DNA of 64,000 nt from Paenibacillus eucommiae. GTDB taxonomy: Bacteria; Bacillota; Bacilli; Paenibacillales; NBRC-103111. The notes under the pieces were generated by a model. That model did not search any database and had not been told where the DNA came from. It was given only the letters and a program-made list of their open reading frames with translations. Shown here in pieces: positions 17,208 through 26,642 of the stretch (position 1 is the first letter of the stretch; the number at the start of each line of letters is the position of its first letter). The stretch is from the NCBI RefSeq assembly GCF_017874215.1, contig NZ_JAGGLB010000001.1:372001-436000 (forward strand), given 5' to 3'. A program made the position numbers and the translations under genes.

Positions 17208-18584
17208 ATGACCAAGCTGCTCATTGTGGATGATGACAGGTTTATTCGTGAAGGGTTAAAAAAGCTGATTGACTGGGATGAACTGGGCATCGAGATTGTT
17301 GGGGAAGCAGAAGGTGGCATAGAAGCATTGCGTCTTTTCGAAGAGCACTCCCCTCACATCATTCTAACGGATATTAGGATGCCTCAAGGCAGCGGCTTGG
17401 AGCTTATTGAACAGGTCCGGAGCCGGGGCTGGAATACTCAGTTTATTGTACTCAGCGGCTATAATGATTACGCTTATGTCAGACAGGCCATGAAATTTCA
17501 GGTGGAGGACTATTTACTGAAGCCGGTTGATCCCCATGAACTCAAAGAGATTATGAAAACCTGCTGTGAGCGCACCAGAAATCAGTGGCTGCACGAGCAG
17601 CTTCAGCGCGAATCGTTTCAATTGCTGCGTAACAACATATTACTGCGCTGGGTCAGCAACCGGATAGAGGCGGATCAGCTTCGGCAAAAACTGCGGTTTT
17701 TGGAACTGGATCTGCAGCAGGCCGATTTCTATCAGGCTGGCCTGATCTCTTGGCACGATCTGAAGGATGGGGAGCTCAGCCAAGCTGAGGAGCAGTTCCG
17801 TTCCTTTGCCATTTTAAACAGCATGCAAGAAGCGCTTCAGGCCGAGCATAAAGGCATTGCCTTTTTTAATGAACAAAAACAAATTGTTCTTTTGCTTCAT
17901 GGCAGCTCAGATGCCGATAACGCTTCGGCCTATGCCCAGGTTAATTTGCTGTGGATGCGGGAAATTTCCGAACGATTCGCAGGTATCCTAAAAACACCCT
18001 GGTTCTGTACATTAGGCTCCGTGCAGCCGCAAGCGGATTGGCTCCATCTCTCCTATTCCGAAGCCAAGCGTCTTCACAAATGTATCGAACGGACTGGCGG
18101 TCCTTTATGTGTAGATGACAGCACTTTGGGGCGAGCTGCAGATGCCAATAAGATGGGTAGAGCCATCAATCAGGGCAATCAAACTGAAAAGCAAACCGAA
18201 GAACAAATTGGAGAGCAGAGCGAAGAGCAAATCGGAGAGCAAGCAACGAAGAGAAAAAATCGTCTTATCGTGCAAGTCGAAAGCTATCTGGAGGAGCATT
18301 ATGCCAAGGAATTATCCTTAAAGCTTTTGGCAGCCCGATTTAGTGTAAACAACTTCTATTTAGGCCGCCTATTTAAAGAAGAAACGGACGAATATTTCAG
18401 CGATTACCTCAATCGGCTAAGAATGGATAAAGCGAAAGCATTGCTTAGACAAACTTCTTTAAAAGGATTCGAAATAGCCGCCCAGGTTGGATTTCTGGAT
18501 CATAACTATTTTTTCCGCAAATTTAAGCAAATGACGGGGCTTTCGCCCACTGAATATCGGAATGGAGAGGATTTGGATGGATAA
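17208..18584 (+). CDS. Response regulator with AraC-type output domain, YesN-like
   Basis: 458 residues. The receiver domain has LLIVDDDRF, phospho-acceptor Asp55 (ILTDIRMP) and YLLKP. A middle region of unknown fold is followed by a Gln/Glu-rich linker with repeated EQIGEQ/SEEQIGEQ motifs. The C-terminal double helix-turn-helix of the AraC family runs from about residue 350, containing AARFSVNNFYLGRLFK and FEIAAQVGFLDHNYFFRKFK. AAGGAGGG precedes the ATG. It probably activates the divergent sugar transporter operon once phosphorylated by the upstream kinase. Confidence 0.92.
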   Translation: MTKLLIVDDDRFIREGLKKLIDWDELGIEIVGEAEGGIEALRLFEEHSPHIILTDIRMPQGSGLELIEQVRSRGWNTQFIVLSGYNDYAYVRQAMKFQVEDYLLKPVDPHELKEIMKTCCERTRNQWLHEQLQRESFQLLRNNILLRWVSNRIEADQLRQKLRFLELDLQQADFYQAGLISWHDLKDGELSQAEEQFRSFAILNSMQEALQAEHKGIAFFNEQKQIVLLLHGSSDADNASAYAQVNLLWMREISERFAGILKTPWFCTLGSVQPQADWLHLSYSEAKRLHKCIERTGGPLCVDDSTLGRAADANKMGRAINQGNQTEKQTEEQIGEQSEEQIGEQATKRKNRLIVQVESYLEEHYAKELSLKLLAARFSVNNFYLGRLFKEETDEYFSDYLNRLRMDKAKALLRQTSLKGFEIAAQVGFLDHNYFFRKFKQMTGLSPTEYRNGEDLDG

Positions 18585-18770
18585 ACATAGATCAAAAAGT
18601 GCTCCTTGGCATAGTTCCAATTGGCTTAGGCTGCACTATCGTAACGCTTAGCCGAATTACCATTTTCATTATGTATCGCTTAACCGAAACGGTCAATAAT
18701 TTTTATCAAAGCACTGTTATAATCAGTTCATACTTACTAGGGTTAAGTGTTGAACTATGGGAGGGTAGAC

Positions 18771-18971
18771 ATGGCCATTCGAGTAAAATTAAGACAATTG
18801 TTAGAGCAGAAGCGGATTTCTCAACGGGAACTGGCAAGAATGACAGGACTTCGTGCAAGCACCGTCAACCATTTATGTTCCAATAATGTAGACAGAGTTT
18901 ACTTGGAGACTTTGGAACTCGTATGTAAGACCTTAAACATCTCCATTGACAAATTAATAGAGATTGATTAA
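18771..18971 (+). CDS. Small XRE-family (Cro/CI) DNA-binding protein
   Basis: 66 residues, essentially one helix-turn-helix: ISQRELARMTGLRASTVNHLC forms the HTH, and LETLELVCKTLNISIDKLIEID the last helices typical of small Cro/CI regulators. The ATG at 18771 has GGGAGGG upstream; a longer frame from 18747 is less likely. A TATAAT at 18718-18723 may be its -10. It is adjacent to a group of small orphan genes; its target is unknown. Confidence 0.85.
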   Translation: MAIRVKLRQLLEQKRISQRELARMTGLRASTVNHLCSNNVDRVYLETLELVCKTLNISIDKLIEID

Positions 18972-19006
18972 TCTCTCCTTTAATCAACCAAACCACAAAC
19001 AAAAAA

Positions 19007-19037
19007 CCACCAAGCTTAAGATTTATAGCACTGGTGG
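19007..19037 (-). terminator. Hairpin terminator of a small membrane-protein gene
   Basis: On the minus strand CCACCAG and CTTGGTGG flank an AT-rich loop and are followed by TTTTTTG. It resembles the recurrent GGTGGTTTT terminators elsewhere in the window but lacks their conserved inner stem. Confidence 0.6.
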
Positions 19038-19049
19038 CTTTGCAAGATT

Positions 19050-19316
19050 TCACCTTTTTAATCGTGGTGGTTCTCTTTTTATATTTGTAATAATGGTAAT
19101 CATATATGCAATGATGGTAATTATTATTCTTTGTTCAAAATTGAAGTCAACTACTATAAATGCTATGGCTATGATAATTGGGGATGTTATTCTTGTTAGC
19201 TTCCTTTCCTTTTCAATAAAAATACTAAGGATTAGATGCAAAACAATAAATAAATAAGGAAAACAAATCATCATAGCAAGCATTGTTTTTTTTAGTAAGC
19301 TATACAGAATCTTCAT
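19050..19316 (-). CDS. Small hypothetical membrane protein, 88 aa
   Basis: The ATG at 19314-19316 lies about 12 nt past GGGAGG. Three hydrophobic stretches are visible: MLAMMICFPYLFIVLHLIL, SPIIIAIAFIVVDF and IIITIIAYMITIITNI, with basic ends. No family is recognised. A hairpin terminator follows the stop. The AT-rich composition fits the surrounding set of small orphan genes. Confidence 0.5.
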   Translation of the reverse strand: MKILYSLLKKTMLAMMICFPYLFIVLHLILSIFIEKERKLTRITSPIIIAIAFIVVDFNFEQRIIITIIAYMITIITNIKREPPRLKR

Positions 19317-19423
19317 CTTTTTATTAATCCTCCCATACCTCGCTCCAAAAAGCACGCTCCTATATTTATAGGTAGCTTTTGCTCCACCAAGATGGTCGAT
19401 TGCAACTTAGCGCCTTTAAAATA

Positions 19424-19669
19424 TTAATCTTTCTTTTTGTGATTTTTCATAAAATCTCTAACAGGCAAAAAAATCCCTAAAACTCCAATTAATATAAACA
19501 AAATTGAAAATTTGAAAACTTCATCTTCATTAAGTGGAGCATATCTGAGTCCAGTCCTTGACATCAGTGACAACTCACCACTTACTAGACCCACAACTCC
19601 TTTATATATAAAGAAAGCACCTGCTATTAGGGAAAGAATCCTATGCAAAGATTTTGGAATAATCGACAA
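19424..19669 (-). CDS. Small hypothetical membrane protein, 81 aa
   Basis: Two hydrophobic segments (ILSLIAGAFFIYKGVVGLVSG and FSILFILIGVLGIFLP) and a lysine-rich tail. The start is a TTG at 19669 behind AGAAGGAAG. A further open stretch upstream (19684-19899) contains a hydrophobic block but has no ribosome site; it may be a remnant of a related gene. Function unknown. Confidence 0.5.
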   Translation of the reverse strand: MSIIPKSLHRILSLIAGAFFIYKGVVGLVSGELSLMSRTGLRYAPLNEDEVFKFSILFILIGVLGIFLPVRDFMKNHKKKD

Positions 19670-19904
19670 AATTACACTTCCTTCTATTGATCCCTGCTGT
19701 ATACAAGTCCCTGAGCGGTTCGAAATTCAATATTTTCATGAAGTCTTTTTGTCCCCCAACAATAGCAGAACCAAATGGAAAATATCCGAATGCCCCTAAG
19801 ACCACATAATATTAATAATCTGATTTTTTTATGTACATACATAGGTTTATGTCCACTTTCATCCATATATCTAGAAGGATTATTCTCTTCTCTATCCATT
19901 CATT

Positions 19905-20320
19905 GTATCATCCGGCATCTTGATTGGATACTTCTGGAATAATATATGCCGCATTTGTTTTCATTAAATAATAGATAATGTTCACCAGCTTCCGCATGAT
20001 GCATACAGTGGCCTGTTGTTTCGTCTTACCTGCCTTCAGTTTTTGTTCATAGTACTGATGAAAATATGGATTTCGCAGCTCTTTCTTCGTTCTGGTAACG
20101 GCCAAATGTCGAATCGCCAACTTTTATGATGTGGCATGCGGTTCCCGATTGCCCTGCTTGCTCTTGCAATTACGTGACTTATTTCCCGAGCCGGCCTTGA
20201 CAGGTGCTATTCCGGCGAACTGAGCCAGTTTGTCCGGTTAGCAAAGTGATGAATGTCCCCAATCTCCGCCACAAGCTCCGCTGAGGTGACCAGATCAATC
20301 CCTGTCATCGTCACCAGTAT
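19905..20320 (-). pseudogene. IS110-family transposase remnant
   Basis: Reading the minus strand in several frames gives, in order, MTGIDLVTSAELVAEIGDI, then AGIAPVKAGSGNK, then KQGNRE and RNPYFHQYYEQKLKAGKTKQ, ending with a KLVNIIYYLMK block. This order and these motifs are those of the C-terminal (Transposase_20) half of IS110/IS116/IS902 transposases. Frames change at least twice, and the N-terminal DEDD catalytic half is missing, so the element is dead. It sits among orphan immunity-like genes. Confidence 0.78.
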
Positions 20321-20541
20321 AAGGACTCGACCAAAGTACAAGAATTATGGCCAGGGTAATGATGACGACTACGGGGAGTTTTATGCCCAATCGTGGCCAT
20401 ATTCACCCAGTCTTTTTTCCTTGTAATTGAGCAGAAGCCTATGGAAAAGCGGGACAACGACACCTTACTCACCGAGAGAACTAACTATGTATTATTAAAT
20501 CAAGGGAAAGCGCGAAGCACTACGCCGCGGCGCAAAAAAAG
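20321..20541. other. Gene-free stretch between IS110 relic and hairpin
   Basis: No coding frame is supported. The right part contains the segment CGCCGCGGCGCAAAAAAAG next to the hairpin at 20542. A similar GC-rich segment adjoins the hairpin at 42.4 kb, so the two share a longer block than the hairpin alone. Confidence 0.4.
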
Positions 20542-20575
20542 AACCTTATGAGGGTTAGTCGTAAGGTGGTTTTTG
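20542..20575 (-). terminator. Recurrent hairpin terminator, copy C
   Basis: On the minus strand AACCACCTTACGA pairs imperfectly with the TCATAAGGTT arm, followed by CTTTTTTTG. It lies just after the pentapeptide-repeat gene. Confidence 0.75.
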
Positions 20576-20580
20576 AATAT

Positions 20581-21069
20581 TTATTTTGTAACCAATACTG
20601 CTCCGAATAGATCAGGCTTGAACCCTTGTGGCCAAATTGTCAGTGTATCATACTTCGCACCATTCAGATTCGCTTCATCTAACCCACTACAGTTCATAAT
20701 TGCACCTAAAAGTATCGCGTCTTCAAAGCTAGCATTCTCCAGTTGTGCATCTGTAAAATCAGCGAAACTTAGATTGGTTTTATTAAAGCTAGCATAATAG
20801 CATCTCGCTCTATGCAATACTGCCTTATGCAAATTAGCACCATTAAGGCTGCACAATATCATTGAGGCATCGGAAAAATTTGCCTTACTAAGATTAGCAC
20901 CATTCAGTTCAGCATTCCGCAAGTCAGCTTTAACAAGACTTGCATTAAATAATGAACGCTCATTGAGAATTGCTCGATGAAAATTAAATTCATCTAATAT
21001 TGCATTATCAAGCGTTTCAAGATTAATTGTTATGGGTTCATCCAACGAATGACTGAATATTTTTATCAT
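20581..21069 (-). CDS. Pentapeptide-repeat protein
   Basis: 162 residues from the ATG at 21069, which has TAGGAGGC upstream. From about residue 25 to 150 the sequence is built of A(D/N)LxX-type five-residue repeats, such as ADLRNAELNGANLSKANFSD and ANFSDASMILCSLNGANLHK, forming a right-handed quadrilateral beta-helix. Proteins of this type include gyrase-protecting DNA mimics and many of unknown role. It lies next to barstar-like and zinc-ribbon genes in a likely immunity-type neighbourhood, so a protective role is possible but inferred. Confidence 0.88.
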   Translation of the reverse strand: MIKIFSHSLDEPITINLETLDNAILDEFNFHRAILNERSLFNASLVKADLRNAELNGANLSKANFSDASMILCSLNGANLHKAVLHRARCYYASFNKTNLSFADFTDAQLENASFEDAILLGAIMNCSGLDEANLNGAKYDTLTIWPQGFKPDLFGAVLVTK

Positions 21070-21187
21070 TGCCTGCCTCCTATCTATTGTCCCAGTCCTT
21101 AGGATCAATCTTTAGGTTTTCCCAAGAAATGTATTGATTACTTCTTCGGTTTGGCTAAGGATATTCTCTTTTCAGAACATCCACTCT

Positions 21188-21218
21188 ATTGACTTAGGTC
21201 AATCGCAAGGTGGTCAAT
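21188..21218 (-). terminator. Recurrent hairpin, partial copy D
   Basis: Minus strand ATTGACCACCTTGCGATTGA shares the CCACCTTGCGA half with the terminator family and pairs its ATTGAC end with GTCAAT. It follows the zinc-ribbon gene by about 14 bp. No clear T tract is present, so termination is less certain. Confidence 0.45.
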
Positions 21219-21231
21219 AGAAAATACTATT

Positions 21232-21483
21232 TCAAAGGTTTATATTTTTTAATTGTGCTTTCAATTCCCAACCGCTTGGTTTTGACTTTTGGTTAAACCA
21301 ATTGGCACCCTCTGATAACCAAGCTTTTCTATACTCCTCAAAGGTCATACCTCTATCATCATCATCAAAGCCTGATTGAAAACCACAACACGGACAAATA
21401 TTATACATTGGTTTACCATCCGATGTATATTGCGGAGATTCTAGTTTATTTCCACAAACCAAACAGAAGTTCACAGTATCCAC
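21232..21483 (-). CDS. Small cysteine-rich (CPCC-type) zinc-ribbon protein
   Basis: About 83 residues. Two Cys pairs, CLVCGNK near the start and CPCCGFQ at about residue 31, can bind one zinc. They are followed by an acidic DDDDRGMTFEEYRKAW segment common in small CPCC-family proteins. The start is GTG; 21483 or 21474 are both possible behind AAAGAAAGGG. Such proteins often occur as singletons among toxin/immunity genes. Exact function unknown. Confidence 0.65.
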   Translation of the reverse strand: MDTVNFCLVCGNKLESPQYTSDGKPMYNICPCCGFQSGFDDDDRGMTFEEYRKAWLSEGANWFNQKSKPSGWELKAQLKNINL

Positions 21484-21500
21484 CCTTTCTTTAGTAGCTA

Positions 21501-21687
21501 TTGACTATCGAAGTAACCTTAACCTCTAGTCAGCTTAAACATAGTTCCTTACTCAACATTATTGTGCAATACTTCAAAATCATTTGTGGATTTTCTGTAA
21601 AATCAATCCCTGTTTGTGTTTGCAAGCATAAAGGATTCCACTTGGTTACCACTTTGAAAGAGTATTTCCTTCAAGGTCCTTACGTGA
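21501..21687. other. Intergenic stretch, no supported gene
   Basis: Only short frames without ribosome sites are present between the zinc-ribbon and barstar-like genes. Confidence 0.4.
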
Positions 21688-22443
21688 TTAATTACAGACT
21701 AATGTTACATTTCTGTTAGCAAATATATCTTCTAATTGGCGAAAGAAACTGTCACACTCTACCCACTTACTACTTGCGTTAATCAAATAAATGACAAATG
21801 GTGGTGTTGCTCCAAACCCTCCACAAAGACAATCCCCAAGACTTTGTAAATCATAACCATAGTAACCACCCGGACCATTAATGGCCTCACCTAATGCACA
21901 AAAGAAATCAATCGAATCTGTTACATTTGTTGCATCAATATAGTATTTCCCATTCTGTTGATCTTGAAAATTATGATTTGTGTTGTAGTACAATCGGGCA
22001 ACTTCTAACCATCCTATTCGTAGTTTTTTTGATAACGTTGTCCATATGTTACTTTTAGAAAGTAACGATCTTCGCATATCCCAAATCGCCAAACTATCTT
22101 CCGTTGCTATTTGTAACAATGCTCCAACGAATTCAAGCTTAATCAAACCTTCACCAAACCCAGACCTATGATAGTAATGAGGTTCTTTTAAAACATAATA
22201 GTACGCCCCTATTGGAGTCCCTTCATTGTTTAATATAGTTAGATATAAATTATTAATATATGTTTTGTTTTTCTTACAATACTCCACAAATTTCTCATTA
22301 AATCGAAAATTTACTAGAGTAATTTTATGGAAATCCTCATCGTCAATTTTCTCAATACAACTTCCAGTCAACCCAATCAAATCAGAGGAATTGCCAATAG
22401 TCAAGCCATTTTCAGCATCTATTAAAGAAAATTTATTAATCAT
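21688..22443 (-). CDS. Protein with C-terminal barstar-like (RNase inhibitor) domain
   Basis: 251 residues. The last 85 or so (from YYIDATNVTDSIDFFCALGE) match the barstar pattern: a beta strand, a helix, then GGYYGYDLQSLGDCL, which is the conserved YYG-NLDAL-DCL loop/helix that plugs the active site of barnase-type RNases, then a final strand. The N-terminal 160 residues are of unrecognised fold and may be a second recognition domain. GAGGCTAG precedes the ATG. An orphan antitoxin or immunity protein against an RNase toxin is the likely role; no cognate RNase is recognised nearby. Confidence 0.75.
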   Translation of the reverse strand: MINKFSLIDAENGLTIGNSSDLIGLTGSCIEKIDDEDFHKITLVNFRFNEKFVEYCKKNKTYINNLYLTILNNEGTPIGAYYYVLKEPHYYHRSGFGEGLIKLEFVGALLQIATEDSLAIWDMRRSLLSKSNIWTTLSKKLRIGWLEVARLYYNTNHNFQDQQNGKYYIDATNVTDSIDFFCALGEAINGPGGYYGYDLQSLGDCLCGGFGATPPFVIYLINASSKWVECDSFFRQLEDIFANRNVTLVCN

Positions 22444-22480
22444 CTAGCCTCTATCCCCTTTATAAAGCATCATATGCAAC

Positions 22481-22917
22481 TTAAAGCTTTGTTTCAACAA
22501 AACTACTTTCTCTTTTTGAAGTGATTTTATTCATATAAAACGATTGAGCTGCTTGTTTATCTAAATTTTCCGCCATAGTGGTTACTTCACACATAAGTGA
22601 AATATGCCGTGCCATCCAAAGTGAAATATCAAACATACGGTCATTAAATACCTCTTGCAATGAATCAGTAGTTGTTGCTTCTAGCAAATAGTGATATTCT
22701 TGCCACTTTCCATTGTTTAATTCTTTTAATTCAATTTTTCAAAGCCAAAAATCTCAGCGTAACCAACCCAATCATAGGGTTCATCTTCTATATTTTCATA
22801 TCTTAAAGTAGGTATGTTTAGTCCTTTCTCTATTTTTGAGCCTAAGTCTTTTAAAGTGTCATTATATTGAATAAAAACTTTTGAGTAAGCACCATGTACT
22901 TTTTCCGCTCTCTCCAT
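22481..22917 (-). pseudogene. Hypothetical protein gene split by a one-base frameshift
   Basis: The ATG at 22917 has a perfect AGGAGGG site. The first frame (MERAEKVHG... to IFGFEKLN) ends at 22726. Adding one A to the five-A run near 22741 joins it without a gap to the second frame (IELKELNNGKWQEYHYLLEA, then DSLQEVFNDR) that ends at 22481, about 145 residues in all. Either the gene is inactivated or the base was lost in sequencing. The family is unknown. A short remnant of a paralogue lies at 38.9 kb. Confidence 0.6.
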
Positions 22918-23050
22918 TGTACCCTCCTATTTACTTTTTCTGGCCAGCAAGTCATTTCCCTTTAAATATCTTACATCTGTTGTTTACTTACAAGAGGAAT
23001 TCTGAAAACCGGAATAAGGAAGATATGGGGGGGGATTGAATGAAATAAAA

Positions 23051-23090
23051 AACGCCCCCCTTCCACCTGTTAGGCGGTTTGGGAAGCGTT
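23051..23090 (-). terminator. Terminator of the third sugar transporter operon
   Basis: Minus strand: AACGCTTCCC, inner CCGCCT/AGGTGG, then GGGGGGCGTTTTTTATTT. It lies about 130 bp after the MalG-type permease stop. Confidence 0.75.
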
Positions 23091-23223
23091 GTAACTGCTT
23101 GACTTCAAAATGAATGGCGTCTTAGAAATTTTACCGCAAACACGACTGCAGCGGACGGTTCTGCCTCTCTTAGATGTTCAGCGCCAGCGAGCGAGGCTGA
23201 CGGCAAGGCGCATTTTATCACCT

Positions 23224-24060
23224 TCAGCCCTTGATGGCTCCGATCGTCGTACCCGAAATAAGCTGCTTCTGGAACAAGGTATAGAACAAAATAACCGGCA
23301 CCATCGTAATGACCGATCCGGCGAACAGCGTGACCCAGTCAGCTTGATACATCATCTTGATATACAAATTGCTGATCCCGACCGCGATCGGGTATTTTTT
23401 CTCATCCGAAATAAATAACAGTGGGGCCAAGTAACTGTTGTACACGCCAAGAAAATTGAAAATGTTGATGGCGACAATGCCAGGCTTGCACATCGGCAGC
23501 AAGATGCTGAAAAAGGTTCTGGAATAAGAGCAGCCGTCCATATACGCACTTTCTTCCATCTCATGGGGAATCGTTTTCATAAACCCTGTCAGAATAAAGA
23601 TGGAGAACGGAATGGCTGACGCAGTCAAGTAAATGCATAGCCCCCACAAGCTGTCGGTCAACTTCAATTGTTTCATTAAAATAAATTGCGTTGTAATCGC
23701 GTTGATCCCCGGCAGCATCATACTAAGCGTGATCATCCAGAAGATGATCCTGTTCAGCTTGAATTTGAATCTGGCAAGGATATAGGAAGCCATCCCCGCC
23801 AATGCGGTGGATAACAACAAGGTAACCGCCAAAATAAACACCGTGTTGCCCATATACATCATGATGCCGGCGCTCTTCCAGGCTTTTGCGTAGTTGTTGA
23901 ATTGCAGCTTGCTTGGCAATGCCCATATATTCATAAAAAATTCCTGATTTGTTTTCAACGATTCGTATAAGAACCAAAACAGCGGCAGGATGATTAAAAT
24001 CGCCCAGAACAACAAAATGATTCTGATGACGACATCCCAAACATTATGCTTGATTTTCAT
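23224..24060 (-). CDS. Carbohydrate ABC transporter permease, MalG-type
   Basis: 278 residues, six spans. The EAA loop is EMEESAYMDGCSYSRTFFSI, and the C-terminus SGTTIGAIKG is typical of MalG-type subunits. GGAGAGG precedes the ATG. It is the last gene of the binding protein-permease-permease operon whose promoter carries a 37-bp box shared with two other promoters in this region. It likely imports a sugar released by the DUF4838 enzymes encoded nearby. Confidence 0.9.
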   Translation of the reverse strand: MKIKHNVWDVVIRIILLFWAILIILPLFWFLYESLKTNQEFFMNIWALPSKLQFNNYAKAWKSAGIMMYMGNTVFILAVTLLLSTALAGMASYILARFKFKLNRIIFWMITLSMMLPGINAITTQFILMKQLKLTDSLWGLCIYLTASAIPFSIFILTGFMKTIPHEMEESAYMDGCSYSRTFFSILLPMCKPGIVAINIFNFLGVYNSYLAPLLFISDEKKYPIAVGISNLYIKMMYQADWVTLFAGSVITMVPVILFYTLFQKQLISGTTIGAIKG

Positions 24061-24089
24061 CGATTTTTCCTCTCCATCATCGAAGCTGA

Positions 24090-25028
24090 CTAATACTGCA
24101 CGGATTCACGCTTCATCGCCTTCGTTAAAATAAAGGTGACAAGCAAGCTGATAAAGAAGGTTACAACCCCGATCGCGGACGCATAGCCGAAAGCCGGTAC
24201 AAACTGACCTGTCGAGCCAATAAGTCTAGGCATAATATAACTGATCATATAAGAACCGAGCAGTTCGGTTGAACCCAGAGGACCGCCTCCTGTCGTTGCC
24301 ATAATCAGTTGGAACGAGCCGAAGACATTGATAATCGCAAAAATAAACGATACCTGAATCATATCCCACACGAGTGGAATGGTGATCTTAAACGTTTGCA
24401 CCCATTTTCCGGCGCCGTCTATATCGGCAGCTTCATATAAAGTTACGGGAATGCCATTGATGGCGGCCATCATTAACACCATATAAAAGCCGACGCCGGC
24501 CCACACCTGAGGAAGAATGAGCGCCAAGAGGGCCGTGTCCGTATTGCCGAGCCAAGGGAAGTTTTCCAGTTGACTGATGCTGAGAAAGCTGATAAAGCTG
24601 TTTAAAATCCCGTTTCGGGGACTGTAAATAAAAATCCACAACAGTCCGATCAGCGATATCGCCATCACATTGGGAAAATAAAATAAGACCTTATAGAATC
24701 CGGATTCCTTATATTTCCTCTGCGTCAACACAATGGCGAAAAAGGTAGCGAGCCCAAACGTTAAAATAGGGATGGTGACAAGATAAATCAGGTTGTTCCA
24801 CAGCGCATTGTAAAAATACTTGTCCTTAAAAAGGTCTATAAAGTTTTTCAAACCGATAAATTCCTTGATCGGCGATAAACCGTCCCACTTCAGCAGTGCA
24901 TAATAAAAACTAAGTACGTTCGGATACAATATAAACAGGAAAAACAAAACAAGCGAAGGTGCCAAATATAACGTAATGACCATATTTTTTCGAAGCTTGA
25001 CGTTGTTGCGCAATCTGCTCATTTCCAA
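24090..25028 (-). CDS. Carbohydrate ABC transporter permease, MalF-type
   Basis: 312 residues, six spans, EAA loop YEAADIDGAGKWVQTFKITIP. A TTG at 25028 lies 8 nt after TAGGAGGC and is preferred; an ATG two codons on is also possible. It partners the downstream MalG-type permease. The 86-bp gap to the binding-protein gene holds no terminator that I can see. Confidence 0.88.
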   Translation of the reverse strand: MEMSRLRNNVKLRKNMVITLYLAPSLVLFFLFILYPNVLSFYYALLKWDGLSPIKEFIGLKNFIDLFKDKYFYNALWNNLIYLVTIPILTFGLATFFAIVLTQRKYKESGFYKVLFYFPNVMAISLIGLLWIFIYSPRNGILNSFISFLSISQLENFPWLGNTDTALLALILPQVWAGVGFYMVLMMAAINGIPVTLYEAADIDGAGKWVQTFKITIPLVWDMIQVSFIFAIINVFGSFQLIMATTGGGPLGSTELLGSYMISYIMPRLIGSTGQFVPAFGYASAIGVVTFFISLLVTFILTKAMKRESVQY

Positions 25029-25114
25029 TCTGCTGCCTCCTAGCGAAAGATTGAGAATCCGAATAAAAGGTTACACACCCTACATTCGGATTCGTGTCGT
25101 ATGATTAATTCAGC

Positions 25115-26572
25115 TTAACGCCCTCCGACTTCCGCCCAAGCCTTCTCAATTTCCGCATCCGCTTCGGCACCAACTTGCTCCGGAGTCTTGATGCCCATAT
25201 ATACTTCCAAATATCCGTTACTCATCACTTTATTCTCCGCATCCGGATATTTAGGATTGGCCGTAAGCTTATCCGGAGGCAGCATAGAGAATGCCAAGTT
25301 CAGTTCCACGTTGCTTGAGAGCAGTGTCATCACTTCCCGATTAAACGGGCTGGCCAGCTGCAGCATCGATTCGTCAATCTGCATCGACTTCATGACCGGA
25401 ATGCCGCCATTTTGGATAAACTTGCCTTGAACTGCCTTGCTGTAGTAATAACGGATGAATTCCTTCGTCCATTTTTTGCTCAAGTCCGGCTTCTTCTCAT
25501 ACATCCAAAGTCCGATGGCAAAGCCTTGAATATACCGGGTTGTAACAGGCTTATCATTTATAGGCTGTAACATAAAGCCGTATTGGAAATCTGCCGGCGC
25601 CGAATTTTTCATTTCATTCTCGATCCAGCTGCCGGTAGGAATCATCGCTGCTTTGCCTTGCAGGAATTCCATCTGACTTTGCGTATGATCGAGCGCTTCC
25701 GTCCCTTTCAGGAAGTACCCTTTATCCTTTAGTTGCTTGAGCTTGACCAATGGTGAGAGGTTGGCAGGGTCAGAGTAAATCCCTTTCTCCCTCTTGACGT
25801 ACCTGTCCAGCCAACCGTCGTGATAAATAGCCGCCATATTCGTCATCCAAGGCAAATATCCTACAGTGCCTCCGAATGCGAACGGAACCGTTTTGCCCGA
25901 GTTTTTGATCGTTTCGCACAGCTTCAGGAATTCGTCCCATGTCTTCGGATTTTCATTCCAGCCGTTTTCCACGAACATCTTCTTATTATAAACGATCCCG
26001 ATCAGTGACAAATCAAGCGGTATGAGCCTTAGCTTGCCGTCATACATGTACAGGTTCTTCGCGGATTCCATTAAATCTGCGCCAAATTTGACATCTTTAT
26101 TGTCCCATGTCGGCAAATCCAGGACATCGGTCAAATCTTCGACCAAACCGCCTTTGATCATGCTGGTGTTAAAACCGTATTTGCCAAGTACGAGGTCGAA
26201 CATGTCGTTATCATCGTTTGCTGCAACTTTCGCAGAGACGATATCGTTAATTTTCGGACTAGCCGTCAGTTCGATCTTGACATTCGGGTACATCTCCATA
26301 AATTTCGCAACGGCGAATTCGTACATCTCCTTGCCGTATCCTTGATCAGCTGCGGCAATTTTAAGCGATACTTTGTCATCCTTCGATAATCCGTTGTCGT
26401 ACAGGTTATCTTTCGGCTGTTCGGCTTCCTTTCCCTGATCTGTCAGGTTTGACGTCGGGTCGCTCTTTTCCCCGTCTTTCACCTCTTTACCGCTGCCGCA
26501 TCCCGCAAGTACGCTGACGATGAGCAGCAAAACAGCTACAACAAGCACAACTGTTTTTTTGGAACTTTTCAT
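25115..26572 (-). CDS. Extracellular solute-binding lipoprotein (sugar)
   Basis: 485 residues. Signal peptide with lipobox LAGC, Cys25, then a charged linker. The mature protein has family-1 binding-protein features such as VSLKIAAADQGYGKEMYEFA near the start and a late block MLPPDKLTANPKYPDAE. GAGGGGGG precedes the ATG. It is the first gene of the transporter operon controlled by the shared 37-bp box. The ligand may be an acidic oligosaccharide given the neighbouring DUF4838 genes; this is inference. Confidence 0.9.
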   Translation of the reverse strand: MKSSKKTVVLVVAVLLLIVSVLAGCGSGKEVKDGEKSDPTSNLTDQGKEAEQPKDNLYDNGLSKDDKVSLKIAAADQGYGKEMYEFAVAKFMEMYPNVKIELTASPKINDIVSAKVAANDDNDMFDLVLGKYGFNTSMIKGGLVEDLTDVLDLPTWDNKDVKFGADLMESAKNLYMYDGKLRLIPLDLSLIGIVYNKKMFVENGWNENPKTWDEFLKLCETIKNSGKTVPFAFGGTVGYLPWMTNMAAIYHDGWLDRYVKREKGIYSDPANLSPLVKLKQLKDKGYFLKGTEALDHTQSQMEFLQGKAAMIPTGSWIENEMKNSAPADFQYGFMLQPINDKPVTTRYIQGFAIGLWMYEKKPDLSKKWTKEFIRYYYSKAVQGKFIQNGGIPVMKSMQIDESMLQLASPFNREVMTLLSSNVELNLAFSMLPPDKLTANPKYPDAENKVMSNGYLEVYMGIKTPEQVGAEADAEIEKAWAEVGGR

Positions 26573-26642
26573 GCTTTGGCCCCCCTCTGATATGCATTAT
26601 ATTGTGAACGATTTCATTATACGTGGCTTCCATTCCCGATTT

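Noticed and set aside
19684..19899. 71-codon minus-strand frame with a hydrophobic block
   Set aside because: It lacks a ribosome site and a recognisable family; mentioned only as a possible remnant.
23101..23223. Plus-strand frame over the transporter terminator
   Set aside because: It is antisense to the MalG-type gene end and has no ribosome site.
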